Origin: JAAYZQ01 sp034428935
GTDB taxonomy: Bacteria > Chloroflexota > Anaerolineae > JAAYZQ01
DNA: 40,496 bases
Reading direction: 5' to 3'
Assembly (NCBI GenBank): GCA_034428935.1
Contig: DAOUHB010000214.1
Span: forward strand, 1-40,496
The translations under genes and the position numbers were made by a program. The notes beneath the pieces are model-generated. The model made no database searches, was not told the origin of the DNA, and worked only from the letters and a program-made list of their open reading frames with translations. Shown in pieces: positions 22,083-29,728 of this stretch (its first letter is position 1; the number at the start of each line of letters is the position of its first letter).

Positions 22083-24887
22083 CTACCTCACCTGTTCTGC
22101 CGACGATGCGGCGGATGATCGTCCTGCGTTGCGCGCGCCGGCCTCGCGCATGGCGGCAAGCACCCGCTCCGGCGTGGCGGGCAGCGTGCGCACCCGGGCG
22201 CCACACGCGTGATAGATGCCGTTGAGTATGGCCGGGGCGGTGGCCAGGGTGGCGGCCTCGCCCAGCCCCTTGGCCCCCAGGGGTCCCCACCGGCTGGGGA
22301 CCTCCACGGGGATGACCGTGATCCGGGGCATGCAGCGCGCCGTGGGCAGGTAGTAGTCGTTCAGGCCCCGCGTGACGCCCGGCAGGTACTCTTCCATGAG
22401 GGCCAGGCCCAGGCTCATGACCACCGCGCCCTCCACCTGCCCCCGCAGGCCCTGGGGATTGATGGCCCGTCCCACGTCGTGGGCGGCCGCCACGTGGGCC
22501 ACCCGCACCTGACCCGTCTCGACGTTCACCTCCACCTCGGCCACGTGGGCGCCGGTGACGAAAAAGGGCAGGTACTCGGGGCGCGACGCCAAAAAATCGT
22601 CGTCGAGCCCGGGCGCAAAGATGCCCCGCACCCGCCGCGCCAGGCCGATGCGCTCCATCTCGACCGCCACCTCGGCCAGCGGCAGCCGGTCCTCGCCGGG
22701 TGCGACCACGGCGCCGGGCCGCAGCTCCAGCCGCTCAGGGTCCTGGTTCAGCATCTCGGCGGCGGTGCCCAGGATCTGCTCCCGGAGCGCCGCGGCGGCC
22801 CGGGTGACGGCCCCGCCCACCCAGTAGGTGCTGCGCGAGGCGCCCTGGATGCCGCTGTCGGGCGTGCGCGCCGTATCGCCGTTGACCACCGACACGCAGT
22901 CGCGGGGCAGGCCCAACGCCTCGGCGGCGAGCTGGGCCATGACCGTCGTGGTCCCCTGCCCGTAGTCGGGCGCCGAGCAATAGCAGATGACGCCGCCGTC
23001 CAGGGCCAGCTCGGCGTGGGCCTCGGAGCTGATGGGCCCCGGCTTGCCAAAGCGATACCACATGCCCGCCAGCCCGGCGCCAAAGCGCCAGGGGCCGGCC
23101 TCCCGGCTGTTTCGCCCGGCGGCGCGGGCCAGGGCCTCGCGGTACCAGGGCTCGATGGCCTCCAGGCACTGGCGGTAGCCCACGGTCTCGGCCGGGCGGT
23201 AGCCCAGGAACAGGACCGTGTCGTCGTCGATGGCATTGTGCAGGCGCAGCGCCAGGGGGTCCATGCCCAGGCGCGTCGCCAGCTCGTCCAGCGTGCACTC
23301 CAGGGCCAGGTTTGACTGGGGCGTGCCAAAGCCCCGCATCTGGCCCGCCTTGGGATTGTTGGTATAGACCGCCCAGGCGTGGGCGTCCACCGCCGGCCAG
23401 CGGTAGGGCCCGCCTCCGGCCACCAGGGCATACTGGGAGATATAGTAGCCGTCGGCGTCGTAGGCGCCCGTGTCGGCCACCACGCGCAGGAACAGGCCCT
23501 GCAGGGAGCCGTCGTGGGCGGCCGCCACCCGGCAGTGCAGGCGATAGGGATGGCGCTTGGGCGAGGCGTCAAAGGACTCGCGCCGGGTAAAGGCCAGGCG
23601 CACCGGGCGGCCGCCGGGGGCGTGGTAGGCGGCCAGGGCCCCGGCCATGAGGGGCCAGGGGTCCTGCTTGCCGCCAAAGGCGCCGCCCATGGGCGGGGTG
23701 ATGACCCGCACCCCTTCCGACGGAAGGCCCAGCAGCCGGGCCATGTAGCCGTGGGCCCAATGGGGCTCCTGGTGGCCGCCCACCACCGTGATACGGCCCT
23801 CGGCGTCCCGATAGGCGAGCACGGTCTCCCGCTCCAGGGCGGCGTGCTCCAGGAAGCCGGTGGCATAGCGCGCCTCCAGCACCACGTCGCCCCGGGCCAG
23901 GGCAGCCTCCGCGTCGCCGAGCTGGATGTCGTACTCGCTCAGGACGTTGCCCCCCTCGTGAACGTTCGGGGCGCCGGGTTCCATGGCCGCCACCGGGTCG
24001 CGCACCACGGGCAGCGGCTCGTACGCCAGCTCGACGGCGGCGGCCCCCGCCCGGGCCCCAGCCGGCGATTCGGCCAGGACCAGGGCCACGGCGTCGCCCA
24101 CCATGTGCAGCGAGCCGCCCACCGGAGCCAGCAAGGGCTCGTGACGGCTGTAGCCCTCCAGGCTGTTGAGCCCGGGAACATCGGCGGCGGTGATGACCCG
24201 CAGCACGCCGGGCAGGCCCAGGGCCGGCGCCGGGTCGATGGCCAGCAGGCGGGCGTGGGGCAGGGTGCTGCGGACGATGGCCGCGTGGAGCAGGCCCGCC
24301 ATCTTGATGTCCTCCGCGTAGCGGGCCGCCCCGGTGACCTTGTCCAGGGCATCGACGCGCACCTGGGAGCCTCCCGCGGCGTCGCGCCCGTCGGCTGGTG
24401 GCAGGGGCTCGCCCCTCAGGGCCGCGGCCGCCGCCTCCACCGCGTCGACGATGCGCGTGTAGCCCGTGCAGCGGCACAGGTTGCCCTCCAGCGCCTCGGC
24501 GATCTCTTCCCGGGTGGGGTTGGGCCGCCGGGCCAGGAGGGCGGCGGCGGACAGGATCATCCCCGGCGCGCAAAAGCCGCACTGCACCGCCCCCCGCTCG
24601 ATAAAGGCCTGTTGCAGCGGGTGCAGCTTCTCCCGGCTGCCCAGGCCCTCGATGGTCAGCACCTGGCGGCCCGCCACCCGGCCGATGGGCACCAGGCAGG
24701 AGCGGACGGCTTCGCCGTCGAGGAGGACGGTGCACGCCCCGCACTCGCCCTCCCTATCGCAGCCCTGCTTGGTGCCCGTCAGGTCCAGGTCCTCCCGCAG
24801 GACGTCAAGCAGCGTGCGCCCGGGATCGACGTCAATCTCCACCGGGCGGCTGTTCAGCGTAAAGGCGACGCGCAGCGGCTGTGTCAT
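22083..24887 (-). CDS. Fused molybdenum hydroxylase (xanthine dehydrogenase family, aldehyde oxidoreductase-like)
   Basis: 934 aa combining two usual subunits. Residues 1-160 are the 2x[2Fe-2S] part: plant-ferredoxin-type Cys43, Cys49, Cys52, Cys64, and the second cluster Cys103, Cys106, Cys138, Cys140. Residues from about 175 to the end are the molybdopterin-cytosine-dinucleotide domains: GAFGGKQD loop, MRGFGTPQS, DYGQGTTTVMAQ, and the catalytic Glu in AKGLGEAATLA near the C terminus. No FAD-binding domain is fused and no FAD subunit gene is adjacent. The layout resembles the Desulfovibrio gigas aldehyde oxidoreductase (MOP, about 907 aa). It could oxidise an aldehyde or hydroxylate a heterocycle. 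The zinc alcohol dehydrogenase gene upstream (25 bases) favours an aldehyde substrate, by inference. Confidence 0.92.
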   Translation of the reverse strand: MTQPLRVAFTLNSRPVEIDVDPGRTLLDVLREDLDLTGTKQGCDREGECGACTVLLDGEAVRSCLVPIGRVAGRQVLTIEGLGSREKLHPLQQAFIERGAVQCGFCAPGMILSAAALLARRPNPTREEIAEALEGNLCRCTGYTRIVDAVEAAAAALRGEPLPPADGRDAAGGSQVRVDALDKVTGAARYAEDIKMAGLLHAAIVRSTLPHARLLAIDPAPALGLPGVLRVITAADVPGLNSLEGYSRHEPLLAPVGGSLHMVGDAVALVLAESPAGARAGAAAVELAYEPLPVVRDPVAAMEPGAPNVHEGGNVLSEYDIQLGDAEAALARGDVVLEARYATGFLEHAALERETVLAYRDAEGRITVVGGHQEPHWAHGYMARLLGLPSEGVRVITPPMGGAFGGKQDPWPLMAGALAAYHAPGGRPVRLAFTRRESFDASPKRHPYRLHCRVAAAHDGSLQGLFLRVVADTGAYDADGYYISQYALVAGGGPYRWPAVDAHAWAVYTNNPKAGQMRGFGTPQSNLALECTLDELATRLGMDPLALRLHNAIDDDTVLFLGYRPAETVGYRQCLEAIEPWYREALARAAGRNSREAGPWRFGAGLAGMWYRFGKPGPISSEAHAELALDGGVICYCSAPDYGQGTTTVMAQLAAEALGLPRDCVSVVNGDTARTPDSGIQGASRSTYWVGGAVTRAAAALREQILGTAAEMLNQDPERLELRPGAVVAPGEDRLPLAEVAVEMERIGLARRVRGIFAPGLDDDFLASRPEYLPFFVTGAHVAEVEVNVETGQVRVAHVAAAHDVGRAINPQGLRGQVEGAVVMSLGLALMEEYLPGVTRGLNDYYLPTARCMPRITVIPVEVPSRWGPLGAKGLGEAATLATAPAILNGIYHACGARVRTLPATPERVLAAMREAGARNAGRSSAASSAEQVR

Positions 24888-24912
24888 GGGGCCCCTTTCG
24901 CTCTGGCTGCCT

Positions 24913-25941
24913 CTAGGGCACCACCACCGTCCGCACCTCGCCCCCGAACTGCTCCAGGGCGTCCATGGCCGCGTTGATGGCCCCGGCCTCCAGCGGCACC
25001 GAGCGGGCCACCACGTGGCCGAGGTCCAGCCGCCCCTGGCGCACGTACTCGACCAGGATCTCTAGCTCGTGGAGGGTGTGGTCGGAGCAGCCGATGACCT
25101 CCGCCTCCCGGCCCAGGAGGTCGCTGTAGGAGTCGATCTCAAAGGGCCTGTCCGAGATGCCGGCCAGGGCTGCCCTGCCCAGGACGGCCAGGCAGCGCAC
25201 GGCCTGCTCCATGGTCTGGCGCAGGCCGATGACCTCGATGGCCACGTCGACGCCGCGGCCGCCCGTCAGGCTGCGGATCGTTTCCACCGGGTCGCCCTGC
25301 CGGGCGTTGACGGGCACCGCCCCAAAGCTCTCGGCCAGCGCGAGCTTGTTCTCGTTGATGTCGACGGCATAGACCTGGAGCGCCCCCATGGTGCGCGCCA
25401 GTTGGATGGCCGACATGCCCAGGCCCCCCGCGCCAAAGACGGCGGCGGTCTCGCCGGGCTGCAGGCGCGATTTGCGCAGGGCGTGGAACGAGGTGGACGA
25501 CGAGCACATGAGGACGGCGCCGTGCTCGAAGGACACCTCGGCGGGCAGGCGGACGGCGTTGCGGGCGGGCACGGCGATGTATTCGGCAAAGCCGCCGTCC
25601 ACGTGCTTGCCGATCATCTTGCCCTCGGGACAGAACTGCTCGTGGCCCGTGCGGCAGAAATGGCACTGCCCGCAGGAGAGGAGATAGTGGAGGCACACCC
25701 GGTCGCCGGGGCGCAGGCCGGCGACGGCCTCGCCCACCTCCTCGACGACGCCCGCCACCTCGTGCCCCAGGGTCTGGGGCAGGGGACCCACGCCCGAGGT
25801 GCCGGCGCGATAGTGCACGTCCGAATGGCAGATGCCGGCGGCCCGAATCCGCACCAGGACGTCGCCCGGGCCGGGGGATGGTCTCTCGATCTCCTGCAAC
25901 TGCAGCGGTTTTCCGATCTCTACCAGGCGAGCTGCTTTCAC
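24913..25941 (-). CDS. Zinc-dependent alcohol dehydrogenase (MDR family)
   Basis: 342 aa NAD(P)-dependent medium-chain dehydrogenase. Catalytic zinc: Cys38 (AGICHSDVHY) and His60-Glu61 (LGHEVAGVV). Structural zinc: Cys90, Cys93, Cys96, Cys104 (SCGQCHFCRTGHEQFC). Rossmann GAGGLGMSAIQLA, with VDINENKLALAESFGA following; the acidic residue after the second strand favours NAD. It lies in the middle of the leftward operon, 42 bases after the MttB-like gene and 25 bases before the molybdenum hydroxylase. A pathway alcohol to aldehyde to acid through these two enzymes would be consistent. The exact substrate is not readable. Confidence 0.93.
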   Translation of the reverse strand: MKAARLVEIGKPLQLQEIERPSPGPGDVLVRIRAAGICHSDVHYRAGTSGVGPLPQTLGHEVAGVVEEVGEAVAGLRPGDRVCLHYLLSCGQCHFCRTGHEQFCPEGKMIGKHVDGGFAEYIAVPARNAVRLPAEVSFEHGAVLMCSSSTSFHALRKSRLQPGETAAVFGAGGLGMSAIQLARTMGALQVYAVDINENKLALAESFGAVPVNARQGDPVETIRSLTGGRGVDVAIEVIGLRQTMEQAVRCLAVLGRAALAGISDRPFEIDSYSDLLGREAEVIGCSDHTLHELEILVEYVRQGRLDLGHVVARSVPLEAGAINAAMDALEQFGGEVRTVVVP

Positions 25942-25983
25942 GTTTTCCTCCCTATCATTTCTCGAGTTCGTGTACCTTGTCTC

Positions 25984-27411
25984 TTATTCCTTGAGAACGT
26001 CGGCGATGGCCTGCCGCACCGCGTCGGGCAGGGGTTCGGGCCGGTGATCCTGCATGAGGGCCAGGGTCCTTTCCCGGGCCCGATCCCTCGTCGCCTTGCT
26101 ACCGGCTGCAACCCAGTCCTCCACCCGGCGCCGGTCAAAGAGCACCGGCTGCCAGAACTCGCGGAAATGCTTGAGGGTATGCTTCTGCGTCAAGAAGTCG
26201 CCGCCCGGGCCGACCTTGTGGATCACGTCCAGGGCCAGGGCCTCGGCGTCGAGGGGTACGCCGGCCATAAAGTGGCGCATCATGCTAATCATCTCGGCCG
26301 TCAGGACAATCATCTCCGGCGAGGTGGTCAGGCCGGCTTCCAGGTAGCCGATGTCGTGCACCAGGTTGTTGCCGCCCAGGAGCGCCACCAGCACCGAGAA
26401 GGCCGCGTCGGCGGCTGCCTGCTCGTCCAGGACGCAGCTATCCGAGTGGCCGGCATAGCCCCAGGTGGGCAGCCCGTAAAAGCGCCCCATCTCGGCCACG
26501 GCCACGCGGGCCAGTTGGAACTCGGGCGCGCTGTAGACGCTGATGGTGGTCTTCATGTCCATGTGGTGCAGGCCGCTGCCGTAAAGGAACGGCGCGCCGG
26601 CCCGCTGAAGCTGGTGCATCACCAGGCTGGAGAGGGTTTCGGCGTTGCCCAACGCCAGGCCGCCCGCCAGCGTCACCGGCGCGGTGCCGCCCATCATGGG
26701 CGCCGGCGAATGGACGATGGGCAGCGAGTGCTCGGCCATGTAGAGCAGCTTGCCCGTCGCCGTCTCCGAGTGCTTGAGGGGGGTGGAGGGCTCGGAGTAG
26801 AGGAGCAGGGTCGGGTTGAGGCGCAACTGCTCCATCCCGCCCGCGGCCGCGGCGGCCATGGCCGCGATGGCCTCGCAGTCGGCCCGGTCGTCGCACACAA
26901 AGACGATGGGCTTGACCGTGTGCTCCAGCATCAGCGCAAACTGCCGGCGATAGGCGTTTCCGGCCGAGCCCGTCGCGTCGGAGGGGATGCCCATGGACAT
27001 GCAAAAGCTCAGCTCGGGCAGGGCGTCCACGACGTGAATGCAGTCGACGAGGTCGGCGGTGGTAAAGGGGCGCCGCTCGCCGGTGCGCGGATCGAGATAG
27101 TTGGGGCAGTCAGAGCCCGTGCCAAAGCTCACCTGGCGGCCCTCCAACGGCGCCACCACCTCGGCGCTGCCCCGGCGGCAGAGGGTGATGCGCGAGGGCG
27201 CCTGCTTCAGGGCCCACTCCACCAGGCCGGGCGGAAAACGAACCAGGTTGCCGTCGGTGATGACCGCGTCGGTGTGGCGCAGCAGCTCCAGGGCACCCTG
27301 GTGATAAACACGCACGCCCGTGCGCCTCAGAATCTCGAGGGATGCTCGGTGGATCGTCTCGCACTGCTCGAGACTCAACATGCCCAGGCGGGGAAAAGCC
27401 AGTGGTTCCAT
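25984..27411 (-). CDS. MttB-superfamily methyltransferase without pyrrolysine
   Basis: 475 aa TIM-barrel protein of the trimethylamine methyltransferase (MttB) superfamily (COG5598): FGTGSDCPNYLDPRTGERRP, VIHVVD-like region, GGTAPVTLAGGLALGNAE, YGLPTWGYAGHSDS, and GGNNLVHDIGYLE. The frame is open throughout, so there is no in-frame UAG and it belongs to the non-Pyl branch. Studied non-Pyl members demethylate quaternary amines such as glycine betaine, proline betaine, carnitine or gamma-butyrobetaine and pass the methyl to a corrinoid protein. No corrinoid protein or corrinoid methyltransferase gene is in the window. The Shine-Dalgarno AAAGGAGG is rather far (13 bases) from the ATG. It sits between the thiolase and alcohol dehydrogenase genes in one operon. 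Confidence 0.88.
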   Translation of the reverse strand: MEPLAFPRLGMLSLEQCETIHRASLEILRRTGVRVYHQGALELLRHTDAVITDGNLVRFPPGLVEWALKQAPSRITLCRRGSAEVVAPLEGRQVSFGTGSDCPNYLDPRTGERRPFTTADLVDCIHVVDALPELSFCMSMGIPSDATGSAGNAYRRQFALMLEHTVKPIVFVCDDRADCEAIAAMAAAAAGGMEQLRLNPTLLLYSEPSTPLKHSETATGKLLYMAEHSLPIVHSPAPMMGGTAPVTLAGGLALGNAETLSSLVMHQLQRAGAPFLYGSGLHHMDMKTTISVYSAPEFQLARVAVAEMGRFYGLPTWGYAGHSDSCVLDEQAAADAAFSVLVALLGGNNLVHDIGYLEAGLTTSPEMIVLTAEMISMMRHFMAGVPLDAEALALDVIHKVGPGGDFLTQKHTLKHFREFWQPVLFDRRRVEDWVAAGSKATRDRARERTLALMQDHRPEPLPDAVRQAIADVLKE

Positions 27412-27446
27412 GCTCGTATATTGTCCTCCTTTGGTTTAGGGTTCGC

Positions 27447-28694
27447 TCAGTCGTCCAACCACTCCACGAGGGTCGAAACGCCCATGCCCACGCCCACGCA
27501 CAGGGTTGCCAGCCCGTAGTAGGGCCGCTTTTCACCGGGCGCGCGGCGCTTTAGCTCGTGCAGCAGCGTCGTCAGAATCCGGGCTCCCGAACAGCCGACG
27601 GGGTGGCCCAGGGCGATGGCCCCGCCGTTGACGTTGGTGATCTCGTGGCGCAGGCCCAGCCGGCGCATGACACCCAGGCTCTGGGCGGCAAAAGCCTCGT
27701 TTAGCTCGACGAGGCCCACCTGGTCCAGGGTCAGCCCCAGGCGATTCAGGAGCTTTTTCGTGGCCGGCACCGGCCCGTAGCCCATGAACCCCGGGTCCAC
27801 GCCGGCGACGGCCGAGCCGAGCCAGCGGGCCATGGGCTTCAGGCCCAGGGCGCGGGCCCTTTCGCCGCTCATCACGAGGAGGGCCGCGGCGCCGTCGTTG
27901 ATGCCGCTCGAGTTGCCCGCCGTCACCGTGCCGCCCCGGCGAAAGGCCGGCGACAGCCGCGCCAGTTGCTCGGCGCTGGTATCCAGGACGTACGCGCCGT
28001 CGACCAGCTTGCAGCGGGGGTGCTCGTCGACCTCGACCGGCAGGGGAGGGCCCTTGCGCTGCGGGACCGGGATGGGGACGATCTCGTCCTTGAACCTGCC
28101 GGCGTTGAGGGCCGCCACAGTCCGCCGCTGGCTTTCCAGGGCAAAGGCGTCCTGCTCCTCGCGGGCAATGCCCATCTCCGCGGCAATGTTTTCGGCTGTT
28201 TCGCCCAGGCTGACGATGGGGTAGAGGGCCTCCAACTTCGGGTTGTTGTAGCGCCAGCCGATGGTGGTATCCCATAGCTGCGCGTGGCCCACGGGCTGGG
28301 GGCGCTCCGGCTTGGGCAGCGACCAGGGGGCGCGGCTCATGGACTCGACCCCGCCGGCGATAAAGGCGTCGCCTTCGCCGGCCAGGATCGAACGGGCGGC
28401 CAGGTTCACGGCGTCCAGGCCCGAGGCGCAGTTGCGGTTGACCGTCAGGCCGGGGACATCGACGGGAAAGCCGGCCAGCAGCGCCGCCATGCGAGCCACG
28501 TCACGGTTGTCCTCGCCCGCCTGGTTGCCGCAGCCGGCGAACACGTCGTCCAGCAGGGCCGGGTCGATGCCGGTGCGTGCCACGAGGGCCTTGAGCATAT
28601 CGGCCAACATGTCGTCGGGCCGTACGCTTGACAGGACGCCGTTGTGCCGGCCGATGGCCGAGCGGACGGCGTCGACAATGACCACTTCTCCCAT
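27447..28694 (-). CDS. Thiolase (acetyl-CoA acetyltransferase / 3-ketoacyl-CoA thiolase)
   Basis: 415 aa. N-terminal VVIVDAVRSAIGRHNG; nucleophile Cys89 (NRNCASGLDAV); GGVESMSRAPW; catalytic His in NGGAIALGHPVGCSGAR; second Cys in LCVGVGMG (the usual C-x-G-G-G is here C-V-G-V-G). It cleaves or forms 3-ketoacyl-CoA in beta-oxidation or amino-acid catabolism; the degradative type is likely from context. First gene of the leftward five-gene operon. The start at 28694 has GAGGAG nine bases upstream. In-frame ATGs farther up (to 28880) run through the divergent promoter region and are not used. Transcribed away from the IclR regulator gene. Confidence 0.93.
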   Translation of the reverse strand: MGEVVIVDAVRSAIGRHNGVLSSVRPDDMLADMLKALVARTGIDPALLDDVFAGCGNQAGEDNRDVARMAALLAGFPVDVPGLTVNRNCASGLDAVNLAARSILAGEGDAFIAGGVESMSRAPWSLPKPERPQPVGHAQLWDTTIGWRYNNPKLEALYPIVSLGETAENIAAEMGIAREEQDAFALESQRRTVAALNAGRFKDEIVPIPVPQRKGPPLPVEVDEHPRCKLVDGAYVLDTSAEQLARLSPAFRRGGTVTAGNSSGINDGAAALLVMSGERARALGLKPMARWLGSAVAGVDPGFMGYGPVPATKKLLNRLGLTLDQVGLVELNEAFAAQSLGVMRRLGLRHEITNVNGGAIALGHPVGCSGARILTTLLHELKRRAPGEKRPYYGLATLCVGVGMGVSTLVEWLDD

Positions 28695-28740
28695 ACGTGC
28701 CACTCCTCTGCGCAGCGGTCGTACATTCTTGAGCCGCCCA

Positions 28741-28769
28741 GAGTGTACCATCGATCCATGGGAGGCGCA
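28741..28769 (-). promoter_or_regulatory. Candidate promoter of the thiolase operon
   Basis: Minus strand TTGCGC (28764-28769), 17-bp spacer, TACACT (28741-28746), about 45 bp before the ATG. It is a weak match, as expected of a regulated promoter. Confidence 0.5.
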
Positions 28770-28817
28770 AGTCCGCCGCCGGGCAGGTTTTCGGCGCGCA
28801 ACCGTCGCGCGCCCCAT

Positions 28818-28846
28818 TTGACAGGCCGGGCCGTTCGTGGTATATT
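28818..28846 (+). promoter_or_regulatory. Promoter of iclR-type regulator and aminomutase genes
   Basis: TTGACA (28818-28823), 17-bp spacer, TATATT (28841-28846). The leader to the GTG at 28919 is about 65 nt. Confidence 0.75.
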
Positions 28847-28855
28847 TCAATATAC
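28840..28855. promoter_or_regulatory. Palindromic operator over the -10 box
   Basis: GTATATT-TC-AATATAC is a perfect 7-bp inverted repeat that contains the whole -10 hexamer. IclR-family dimers bind short A/T-rich palindromes near promoters, so this is the likely site of autoregulation. Confidence 0.65.
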
Positions 28856-28918
28856 ACACTCGTTTCACTCTATAAAACACCGAGGGGGCTCTGCCACCCT
28901 CTGCGCGAGGGGCAACCA

Positions 28919-29716
28919 GTGGAGAAACAAGAGGACCACGCGCCCGTCACGCGTACCATCGCCCGGGCTGTGGCCATCCTGCAGGCATTCGACGCCACCC
29001 GGCCCGAGCTGGGCGTGACCGAGATCGGCCACCGGACGGGACTGGACAAGAGTACGGTTTACCGGCTGCTTTGCGCCCTGCAACAGGGCGGGCTCATCGC
29101 CCAGGACGCCGGCACGTCGCGCTATCGCCTGGGCCCCGGCCTCCTCAGGCTGGCAGGGCTGGCCGCCCAGCAGTTGGACGTGGCCCACGCTGCCCGCGTG
29201 CATCTTGTCGCCCTGGCCGCCCGCACCGGAGAGACGGCCAAGCTGTCGATGCTGACCGACGAGGACCACCTGGTCCGCGTGGACGCCGTCGAGAGCCGCC
29301 ACCAGGTGCGCGACGTGGCCCTCATCGGGCACGAAGTGCCCCTCCACGCCGTGTCCGACGGCAAGGTGTTGATGACCGGCATGTCGCCGGCCCGGCTGGA
29401 GCGCATCCTGGACCGGGAGCTGCCGGCCTTTACCCGGCATACGGTCACCGATCCGGCGTGCCTCCGGCTCGAGATCGAGGAGGTCGGGCGAAGGGGCTTT
29501 GCCCTGGCCGAGGAGGAGTTGGAGCTGGGGCTGAGCGACGTTGCCGCTCCCATCAAGAACCACGAGGCCAAGATCGTGGCGTCTCTCAGCGTGTCGGGGC
29601 CATCCTCTCGCCTGCCGGGCGAGCGGTTGGCCGAGATCGGAGCGACGGTCAAGGAAACGGCCGATCTCATCTCTGCCAGGCTCGGCTACGTGGAGCCTGT
29701 CGAATCAAACTCATAG
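28919..29716 (+). CDS. IclR-family transcriptional regulator
   Basis: 265 aa. The winged helix-turn-helix (about 10-75) reads ARAVAILQAFDA, VTEIGHRTGLDKSTVYRLL, GLIAQDAGTSRYRLGPGLLRLA. The C-terminal effector domain (about 90-255) has the family's GETAKLSML, HAVSDGKVLMTGM, and GRRGFALAEEELELGLSDVAAPI segments. These regulators respond to small aromatic or aliphatic acids or amino-acid-derived ligands. The start is GTG at 28919 with GAGGGG upstream. It is divergent from the thiolase operon and 12 bases before the aminomutase gene, so it probably controls both. The palindrome at 28840-28855 fits autorepression. Confidence 0.93.
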   Translation: MEKQEDHAPVTRTIARAVAILQAFDATRPELGVTEIGHRTGLDKSTVYRLLCALQQGGLIAQDAGTSRYRLGPGLLRLAGLAAQQLDVAHAARVHLVALAARTGETAKLSMLTDEDHLVRVDAVESRHQVRDVALIGHEVPLHAVSDGKVLMTGMSPARLERILDRELPAFTRHTVTDPACLRLEIEEVGRRGFALAEEELELGLSDVAAPIKNHEAKIVASLSVSGPSSRLPGERLAEIGATVKETADLISARLGYVEPVESNS

Positions 29717-29728
29717 GAGGGTAGGACA

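Noticed and set aside
23379..24977. 532-codon open frame opposite the molybdenum hydroxylase
   Set aside because: Shadow frame; the minus strand has all eight Fe-S cysteines and molybdenum-domain motifs in this stretch.
28694..28880. N-terminal extension of the thiolase from an ATG at 28880
   Set aside because: The extra 62 residues lie over two promoters and the operator and do not resemble thiolase; a good ribosome-binding site precedes 28694.
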